This document shows, piece by piece, positions 1-4,883 of a DNA stretch of 6,500 nucleotides. Below the pieces are notes generated by a model that was not told where the DNA came from, made no database searches, and saw only the letters and a list, made by a program, of their open reading frames with translations. Every line of letters starts with the position of its first letter. Position 1 is the stretch's first letter. The DNA comes from Prevotellamassilia sp. Its GTDB lineage: Bacteria; Bacteroidota; Bacteroidia; Bacteroidales; Bacteroidaceae. The translations under genes were made by a program, and so were the position numbers. The stretch covers positions 1 to 6,500 of the forward strand of contig VSQE01000096.1 of the NCBI GenBank assembly GCA_009775705.1, given 5' to 3'.

Positions 1-456
1 GACCAGAATCAGGGCATCGTTTACGCTGGTCACTACGATGGGGGTTCCTTCGTTGATGAAGTCGCCCGTGGATTTCACTTCCACCGTCTTCCCGTTGATG
101 TCGGCATTGCCGATGAGGGCCAGCCGCGTCAGGGCGCGTCCTTCGTCGCCCGGTTTCACGGAGAGCTGGGCCTCGGTGGCTGCTGTGGAGTTGATGGTGC
201 TGTGCAGGGAGATTCGCTCCAGCGTTTTCGACTTGCCCAACCGCCAGAAGAACAGCAGGACAACGACTGTCGAGACGAGCAGTGCCACGATGGCGGTTCC
301 CGTTCCGTAGGTGTAGTACGTGAGGATGTCCGCCGCGATCACGCAGCCTGCGGCGCAGATGCCGGCCAGTCCGATGCCCGGAGTGACAAATGCTTCGACG
401 GCGAAGAGCAGGAGGGCTGTGGCGGCCAGGATGATGATGATGAGTGGAGCGGTCAT
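1..456 (-). CDS. NfeD family membrane protein, 3' end cut by window edge
   Basis: The reverse strand reads open from an ATG at 456-454 to the window edge, giving 152 residues with no stop. Three hydrophobic segments are visible at about residues 4-20, 28-46 and 53-71. A soluble tail from about residue 98 matches the NfeD OB-fold pattern: GDEGRAL near 103-109, then a short beta-rich stretch with GDFINEGTPI at 131-140. Short NfeD proteins of about 150 residues lack the N-terminal serine-protease domain of long NfeD, so this copy is probably almost complete. Such proteins usually partner a flotillin-like SPFH protein in membrane organisation, and floA is often the next gene; here that would lie just beyond position 1. 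The gene starts 52 bp after the rsgA stop on the same strand and is probably co-transcribed with it. No clear Shine-Dalgarno sequence precedes the ATG. The family call is fairly safe; the role is inferred. Confidence 0.85.
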   Translation of the reverse strand, partial: MTAPLIIIILAATALLLFAVEAFVTPGIGLAGICAAGCVIAADILTYYTYGTGTAIVALLVSTVVVLLFFWRLGKSKTLERISLHSTINSTAATEAQLSVKPGDEGRALTRLALIGNADINGKTVEVKSTGDFINEGTPIVVTSVNDALILV

Positions 457-508
457 AATGCAGTGCTTTTTGAGGTTGTGGATGTGTCTTGTGACGGGTG
501 GCGGCCAT

Positions 509-1468
509 TCAGAAAGCCGGCCGGTAGCGGTCCTCGTCCTTGTCTTCCAGCATGGAGAGATAGGAGGAATAGCGTGTGGGGGCGAGACGATGTTGCGCGA
601 GGGCATCGAGCACGGCACATCCGGGTTCGTGGGTGTGGGTGCAGTTGCCGAACCGGCAGTCGCGGGCGATGTCGAAGATGTCGCGGAAGAAGTGTCCCAC
701 CTCCTCCGGTTCCATGTTGAAGGTGCCGAAACCCTTGATGCCCGGAATGTCGATAAGCGCTCCTCCGTCCGGCAGGTCGAACAGTTCGCTGTAGGTGGTG
801 GTGTGCATGCCGGTGCCGTGGGCTTCCGATATGCCGGCCGTTCTGGCGTGTGCGTCCGGCACGAGGCGGTTGAGCAGTGTGGACTTCCCCACACCCGAGT
901 GTCCTGCCAGCAGGGAGGTCCTGTCACGCAGATCGGCCAGCAGTTCCTCCATGCCGGCTCCCGTCAGGGCTGAAACCAGATGGCAGCCGTAGCCTATCCC
1001 GCGGTATACGGACAGGAGATAGTCGGCCCGTTCGCGGTTTTCTTCGTCCAGATCGTCGGCTTTGTTGAAACACAGCAGCACCGGAACGCGGTAGGCCTCG
1101 GCCGAGGCCAGGAAACGGTCTATGAAAGTGGTGGACGTCTCGGGGCGTGCCACGGTGACCACCAGTACGGCCTGATCTACGTTGGCCGCGAGGATGTGGC
1201 TCTGTTTCGAGAGGTTCGAGGCCTTGCGCACGATATAGTTGCGGCGGTCGTCAATCTCCGTGATATAGGCGGTCTGCGGCAGCGGGACGGCCTTTTTCGC
1301 CGGACTACTTTCGAGGTCCACCGTCACCCTGTCGCCCACGGCTACAGGGTTGGTGGAGCGGATGCCGCGCAGGCGGAAGTTTCCTTTCACCTTGCATTCC
1401 AGCGTCCGCCCGTCATCCGTCCGTACGACGTACCAGTTGCCTGTGGTTCTGATTACAGTTCCGTGCAT
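509..1468 (-). CDS. rsgA: Ribosome small subunit-dependent GTPase A (RsgA/YjeQ)
   Basis: A 319-residue cytoplasmic GTPase that helps late maturation of the 30S ribosomal subunit and is stimulated by that subunit. An N-terminal OB-fold occupies about residues 1-65. It is followed by the circularly permuted GTPase domain typical of this family: the G4 motif NKAD (135-138) and G5 SAL (166-168) precede the P-loop GHSGVGKST (189-197), HTTT (222-225) and G3 DIPG (240-243). A C-terminal zinc knuckle follows with the exact spacing C-X4-C-X-H-X5-C at C271, C276, H278 and C284. All signature residues are present, so the enzyme should be active. It is a little shorter than E. coli RsgA, mainly at the N terminus, as is common in this phylum. 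It begins 33 bp after the frr stop, so the two ribosome-related genes probably share a transcript. Confidence 0.97.
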   Translation of the reverse strand: MHGTVIRTTGNWYVVRTDDGRTLECKVKGNFRLRGIRSTNPVAVGDRVTVDLESSPAKKAVPLPQTAYITEIDDRRNYIVRKASNLSKQSHILAANVDQAVLVVTVARPETSTTFIDRFLASAEAYRVPVLLCFNKADDLDEENRERADYLLSVYRGIGYGCHLVSALTGAGMEELLADLRDRTSLLAGHSGVGKSTLLNRLVPDAHARTAGISEAHGTGMHTTTYSELFDLPDGGALIDIPGIKGFGTFNMEPEEVGHFFRDIFDIARDCRFGNCTHTHEPGCAVLDALAQHRLAPTRYSSYLSMLEDKDEDRYRPAF

Positions 1469-1501
1469 TCTTTTTCCGTCCTGTTTGTCTTTGTTCAGAC
1501 C

Positions 1502-2062
1502 TCAGACGGTCATGATTTCCTTGTTCTTCTCGGCCAGCAGTTCTTCCACCTTCTTCACCTTCTTGTCGTGAATCTTCTGGAGGTCGGCCTCGGCATCCTT
1601 CTCTACGTCTTCGGACAGACCGTCCTTGATGGCCTTCTTCAGTTTGTCGATGCCGTCGCGCCGGGCGTTGCGGATGGCCACTTTAGCCTCTTCCGCCTCG
1701 CGGGCGCACTGTTTGGTCAGGTCGCGGCGGCGTTCTTCCGTGAGGGGCGGAATGCCCAGACGGATCACCTCACCGTTGTTCTCGGGCATGATGCCGATGG
1801 AACTGTCGATGATGGCTTTCTCGATGACGCGGAACATGGACTTGTCCCAGGGCTTGATAGCGATAGTGCGGGCGTCGGGCGTGGTGAGAGCCGCCACGTT
1901 GTTGATGGGCACCATAGAGCCGTAGGAGTCTACGCGCAGGTCGTCGAGGATGTGTACGTTCGCTTTGCCGGCACGGATGTGCGAGAGCGTCTCTTCCAGA
2001 TGCATCACGCTCATTTCCATCTTATCCTCACAGTCTGCGAGGCATTGTTTTACGTCTAACAT
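1502..2062 (-). CDS. frr: Ribosome recycling factor (RRF)
   Basis: A 186-residue protein, the usual RRF length of about 185. RRF works with EF-G to split the post-termination 70S ribosome and free it from mRNA. Domain I begins with a long helix carrying the hallmark segment LSHIRAGKAN (26-35). Domain II, about residues 32-105, contains PWD (71-73) and the conserved IRLGIPPLTEERR segment (100-112). The chain then returns to the charged helical bundle with RNARRD (131-136) and a Lys/Glu-rich C-terminal helix. No key segment is missing. The ATG at 2062-2060 gives the standard N terminus and is followed on the same strand by rsgA. Upstream lies an AT-rich leader of roughly 70 bases below a Bacteroidota-type -7 element. 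It is an essential housekeeping gene in most bacteria. Confidence 0.98.
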   Translation of the reverse strand: MLDVKQCLADCEDKMEMSVMHLEETLSHIRAGKANVHILDDLRVDSYGSMVPINNVAALTTPDARTIAIKPWDKSMFRVIEKAIIDSSIGIMPENNGEVIRLGIPPLTEERRRDLTKQCAREAEEAKVAIRNARRDGIDKLKKAIKDGLSEDVEKDAEADLQKIHDKKVKKVEELLAEKNKEIMTV

Positions 2063-2141
2063 ATCGTTTCGTTTTATTTTGGATATTTGGTATTGGAATA
2101 TGTTGTCTGATGTTTTTGTTTCTTAAAAAAGAAGACGAAGA

Positions 2142-2149
2142 CAAAGATA
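2142..2149 (-). promoter_or_regulatory. Candidate frr-rsgA-nfeD promoter, -7 box
   Basis: On the minus strand this reads TATCTTTG, a perfect match to the Bacteroidota sigma-70-type -7 consensus TAnnTTTG. A start of transcription near 2135 would give a leader of about 73 bases ahead of the frr ATG. No TTTG-like -33 element is seen at the expected 19-21 bp upstream, so the match rests on the -7 box and its position. Confidence 0.55.
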
Positions 2150-2319
2150 CGGATAAAATTTCAGTTGAGGGGGCCGCTACCTGTTTTTTTGCTAAAGAAT
2201 GGGAAACTCTAAATCTTTTCGTTGTGACTTTGAACATGTGCGTGTTGGGGCTCCCTATCCGACTTGCGGCTTCAAAGTGACATTTTTATAAGAATATGTT
2301 TCCACCTGTATGTGCCGAT

Positions 2320-2357
2320 GCCTGCCGGACACATCCATAATTTTGAATACGGCGGGC
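2320..2357. repeat. Short inverted repeat, 8-bp arms, 22-bp loop
   Basis: The arms at 2320-2327 (GCCTGCCG) and 2350-2357 (CGGCGGGC) are complementary apart from one position that would be a G-U wobble in RNA. The GC-rich arms stand out in AT-rich surroundings and lie just upstream of the candidate -7 box at 2379. No T tract follows directly, so it does not look like a terminator. It could be an operator, a hairpin in a longer transcript started upstream, or chance. Confidence 0.25.
2338..2345 (+). promoter_or_regulatory. Alternative -7 box upstream of the Smr-thyA-folA genes
   Basis: The sequence TAATTTTG matches TAnnTTTG exactly. It would start transcription near 2352 and leave a leader of about 78 bases. 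No -33 element is visible at the expected distance, and the box lies in the loop of the inverted repeat, so it may be a chance match. Confidence 0.3.
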
Positions 2358-2378
2358 GGACCCTTCCGAGTTTTTTCG

Positions 2379-2386
2379 TATCTTCG
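2379..2386 (+). promoter_or_regulatory. Candidate promoter for the Smr-thyA-folA-nucleotidase genes, -7 box
   Basis: TATCTTCG differs from the Bacteroidota -7 consensus TAnnTTTG at one position (C for T). It follows a T-run at 2371-2376. Transcription would begin near 2393, leaving a leader of about 37 bases before the ATG at 2430. No TTTG is present at the expected -33 position. Position and spacing favour it over the perfect but more distant match at 2338. Confidence 0.42.
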
Positions 2387-2429
2387 CGGCAGTTACCTAC
2401 TCATAAAAAAATAAAGAAGGCAAGAAAAT

Positions 2430-3515
2430 ATGAAGATTGGAGATAAAGTACGTTTCCTGAACGATGTGGGCGGCGGTGTCGTTGCCGGATTTCAGGACCG
2501 TGAGACCGCGCTGGTGCGCGACGAGGACGGTTTCGATGTCCCCGTGCTGATTCGCGAATGCGTGGTGATCGAGACGGACAACTATAATCTGGTGCGGAAA
2601 CCGCAGCCGGCTCCCGTGCCGACGGAGGCAGCCGGAAAGGCCGGAGAGGAAGAGGCGGAGCCTGATCCCGCCGACCGGCCTCTCACGTTCCGTCCGCGGC
2701 CGCAGGAACGGAAAGGCGGCGAGGCACTCAATGTGGCACTGGCTTTTGTGCCCGTCAATGTGAAGGAACTCTCGGACACGTCTTTCGAAGCCTATCTCGT
2801 CAACGACTGCAACTATTATGTACGTCTGGCCCTGCTCATGCACGAGGGGGCGGCCTGCACGTTGCGTCATGAGATTCTGGCGGAGCCGAACACGAAAGTC
2901 TTTCTGGAGGAATTCCGGCGCGACGTGCTCGGCGAATGGGAAAAACTGACCGTACAGCTTTATGCCTTCAAGCAGGACAAGACTTTTCTGCCGCAGCCGG
3001 CCATGAGCGTCAGCCTGCGCCCCGACTGCACCAAGTTCTACAAGTTGCACACATTTATGGAGACGGATTTCTTCGAGGAGCCGGCATACATCTGCGACAT
3101 CGTGCGCGAGGGTAAGCCGGTGCGCTCCGTCTTCGTCAGTGCCGGCGAACTGAAAGAGGCGCTGGGCGGTGCCACGCGTTCCGAACGCCCGCGCCGCGAA
3201 CCGGCCCGCAAGGAGAAGGCTGCCGCAAAGGGACTGACGGAGGTGGACCTGCATGCCTCGGAATTGCTCGAAACAACGGCGGGAATGGAGCCGGGAGACA
3301 TCCTGGAGTATCAGCTCTCCGTGTTCCGCAAGACGATGGACGAGCACCTTTGCCGCAAAGGAGACAAGATCGTTTTCATCCACGGAAAGGGTGACGGAGT
3401 CCTGCGCGCGGCTTTGATCAAGGAACTGAAGAGCCGCTATCGCCAGTGTCTGTGGCAGGACGCCTCGTTCCGCGAATACGGCTTCGGGGCCACGATGGTG
3501 ACCATACGATCCTGA
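2430..3515 (+). CDS. DUF2027 and Smr domain-containing protein (MutS2 C-terminal-like)
   Basis: A 361-residue soluble protein with no signal peptide or membrane segment. The N terminus, about residues 1-52, is a small beta-rich module that opens MKIGDKVRFLNDVGGGVV and fits the start of the Bacteroidota DUF2027 family. A Pro/Glu/Ala-rich linker (about 57-98) leads to a beta-rich middle domain (about 99-245). A basic Arg/Lys linker (about 249-268) precedes a C-terminal Smr domain (about 270-361) with the hallmark DLH (273-275) and HGKGDGVLR (318-326). Smr domains of MutS2 and related proteins bind or nick nucleic acids, but this protein has no MutS ATPase or clamp region, so it is not MutS2 itself. 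AGAAGG at 2415-2420, nine bases before the ATG, is a possible weak ribosome-binding site. It precedes thyA by 47 bp. The biological role of this architecture is unknown to me; nucleic-acid binding or cleavage is an inference. Confidence 0.9.
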   Translation: MKIGDKVRFLNDVGGGVVAGFQDRETALVRDEDGFDVPVLIRECVVIETDNYNLVRKPQPAPVPTEAAGKAGEEEAEPDPADRPLTFRPRPQERKGGEALNVALAFVPVNVKELSDTSFEAYLVNDCNYYVRLALLMHEGAACTLRHEILAEPNTKVFLEEFRRDVLGEWEKLTVQLYAFKQDKTFLPQPAMSVSLRPDCTKFYKLHTFMETDFFEEPAYICDIVREGKPVRSVFVSAGELKEALGGATRSERPRREPARKEKAAAKGLTEVDLHASELLETTAGMEPGDILEYQLSVFRKTMDEHLCRKGDKIVFIHGKGDGVLRAALIKELKSRYRQCLWQDASFREYGFGATMVTIRS

Positions 3516-3562
3516 CAAGTACGCAATTTTACACCAGAACATGTTCTTCATACAGACAATTC

Positions 3563-4357
3563 ATGCAACAGTATCTCAGCCTGCTCCGGCATATTCTTGA
3601 CAACGGCACGCGCAAGGGCGACCGCACAGGAACGGGGACGCTCAGCGTCTTCGGACACCAGATGCGCTTCAATCTGGAGGAGGGATTCCCGCTGCTCACA
3701 ACGAAAAAGCTCCACCTGCGAAGCATTATCCACGAACTTCTCTGGTTTTTGCGCGGCGACACGAACGTGGCCTATCTTCAGGAGAACGGCGTGCGCATCT
3801 GGAACGAATGGGCCGGTCCCGACGGCGACTTGGGGCACGTCTACGGCTACCAGTGGCGTTCGTGGCCCGACTATGACGGCGGACACATCGACCAAATTGC
3901 CGGGGTAGTGGACCAGATCCGCAACAATCCGGACTCGCGCCGCATCATCGTTTCGGCCTGGAACGTGGCCGACCTGGGCCGTATGAATCTGCCGCCTTGC
4001 CACTTGCTGTTCCAGTTCTATGTGGCCGACGGCCGCCTCTCGCTACAGCTTTACCAACGTTCGGCCGATACGTTTCTGGGGGTTCCCTTCAACATCGCCA
4101 GCTATGCCTTGCTCCTACAGATGATGGCGCAGGTGTGCGGGCTGCGGGCGGGGGATTTCATTCATACCACGGGCGACACCCATCTCTATCTGGACCATTT
4201 GGAGCAGGCCCGTTTGCAACTCTCGCGCACTCCGCGGCCGTTGCCCCGCATGGTACTTAATCCGGAGGTGAAGAGCATCTTCGATTTCCGTTTTGAGGAT
4301 TTCTTGCTGGAAGGTTATGACCCGTGGCCTCATATTGCCGCGAAGGTTTCTGTGTGA
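3563..4357 (+). CDS. thyA: Thymidylate synthase (ThyA)
   Basis: Converts dUMP and 5,10-methylene-tetrahydrofolate to dTMP and dihydrofolate in the cytoplasm. With the ATG at 3563 the protein has 264 residues, the same length as E. coli ThyA, and active-site numbering coincides: R21, K48, E58, W80 and W83, the R126-R127 pair, nucleophile C146 in LPPCH, R166, D169, N177, H207 and Y209 are all present. The frame stays open further upstream to an ATG at 3446, but that start lies inside the preceding Smr gene and would add 39 unrelated residues, so I reject it. The C terminus ends KVSV, different from the APVAI-type tail of E. coli but of similar length. The gene lies 47 bp after the Smr gene and 37 bp before folA, consistent with one operon, and its folate product is the substrate of the next gene product. 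This is the classical flavin-independent enzyme, not ThyX. Confidence 0.98.
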   Translation: MQQYLSLLRHILDNGTRKGDRTGTGTLSVFGHQMRFNLEEGFPLLTTKKLHLRSIIHELLWFLRGDTNVAYLQENGVRIWNEWAGPDGDLGHVYGYQWRSWPDYDGGHIDQIAGVVDQIRNNPDSRRIIVSAWNVADLGRMNLPPCHLLFQFYVADGRLSLQLYQRSADTFLGVPFNIASYALLLQMMAQVCGLRAGDFIHTTGDTHLYLDHLEQARLQLSRTPRPLPRMVLNPEVKSIFDFRFEDFLLEGYDPWPHIAAKVSV

Positions 4358-4394
4358 CAGTTTTTTATTTCCCACCTTACCGAACCTGTTGAAT

Positions 4395-4883
4395 ATGATT
4401 ACCATCATCTGCGCTCTTGCCGCCAACGGCGCCATCGGCTGCCGCAACCGTCTGCTCTACCGGCTGTCGGCGGATTTGCGCCGTTTCAAGAAACTGACCA
4501 CCGGACACACCGTTGTTATGGGTCGTCGCACATTCGAATCCTTGCCCAAGGGGGCATTGCCCGACCGCCGGAATATTGTATTGACCCGTACCGAAGGCTT
4601 TTCGGCTCCGGGTATCGAGGTGTTTCCCTCGTTAGAGGCAGCATTGTCTGCCTGTCTTCCCGAAGAGCATGTCTTCGTCATAGGAGGTGCCAGCGTCTAC
4701 CGCGAGGCTCTGCCGCTGGCCGACCGGCTCTGTCTGACCCACATCGCCGCCACGCCGGCCGAGGCCGATGTATATTTCCCTTCCGTGGACGAGACCGAAT
4801 GGCGGTTGGTGGCTTCGGAAAGTCATGAGGCTGACGAGAAGAATGAACAGCCTTATACTTTTGCCGACTATGAGCGTATCTGA
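4395..4883 (+). CDS. folA: Dihydrofolate reductase (FolA)
   Basis: Reduces dihydrofolate to tetrahydrofolate with NADPH and so recycles the product of the ThyA reaction encoded next door. With the ATG at 4395 the protein has 162 residues, near the usual 160. Family landmarks: the Met20-loop region ANGAIG (10-15), catalytic D27 in ADLRRFK (26-32), VMGRRTFESLP (41-51) for the cofactor site, RRNIVL (58-63), VIGG (95-98) and LTHI (114-117). The segment corresponding to the canonical LPW-x-LP-x-DL reads LLYRLSADL (20-28), so Tyr replaces Trp at position 22, Leu replaces Pro at 21 and Ser replaces Pro at 25. Such changes near the folate pocket may affect inhibitor affinity, but that cannot be read from sequence. 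The frame is open further upstream, inside thyA, but the conserved N terminus fixes this start. The 3' end overlaps the next gene by 14 bp. Confidence 0.97.
   Translation: MITIICALAANGAIGCRNRLLYRLSADLRRFKKLTTGHTVVMGRRTFESLPKGALPDRRNIVLTRTEGFSAPGIEVFPSLEAALSACLPEEHVFVIGGASVYREALPLADRLCLTHIAATPAEADVYFPSVDETEWRLVASESHEADEKNEQPYTFADYERI

Larger units (their letters stand above)
2063..2429. other. AT-rich divergent intergenic region without a convincing gene
   Basis: This 367-bp stretch separates frr, transcribed leftward, from the DUF2027-Smr gene, transcribed rightward. It is clearly richer in A and T than the coding DNA on either side. Two short open frames cross it: a 69-codon one on the minus strand at 2028-2237 and a 60-codon one on the plus strand at 2264-2446. 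Both overlap the start of a real gene and resemble no family I know. I see no tRNA, no riboswitch that I recognise and no strong rho-independent terminator. What it holds is a good -7 box for frr, two candidate -7 boxes for the right-hand genes and a small inverted repeat, each listed separately. Confidence 0.75.

Noticed and set aside
502..523. Possible hairpin CGGCC/GGCCG between rsgA and the NfeD gene
   Set aside because: Only five base pairs around a 12-base loop, overlapping the rsgA end, with no T tract. It is too weak to call a terminator.
980..2059. Plus-strand open frame of 359 codons
   Set aside because: It is antisense to frr and the first half of rsgA, both unmistakable, and its protein has no recognisable motifs.
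2028..2237. Small minus-strand open frame of 69 codons before frr
   Set aside because: It overlaps the frr start in another frame, contains the likely frr promoter and has no recognisable features.
2264..2446. Small plus-strand open frame of 60 codons
   Set aside because: It spans the putative promoters, runs into the Smr gene in another frame and resembles nothing known to me.
2397..3551. Long minus-strand open frame of 384 codons
   Set aside because: It lies antisense over the DUF2027-Smr gene, which has clear domains. The antisense product shows no family features and arises from high-GC codon use.
3446..3562. Longer thyA start at 3446, adding 39 residues
   Set aside because: The extension lies mostly inside the end of the Smr gene and has no similarity to thymidylate synthases. 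The ATG at 3563 gives exactly the E. coli length and numbering.
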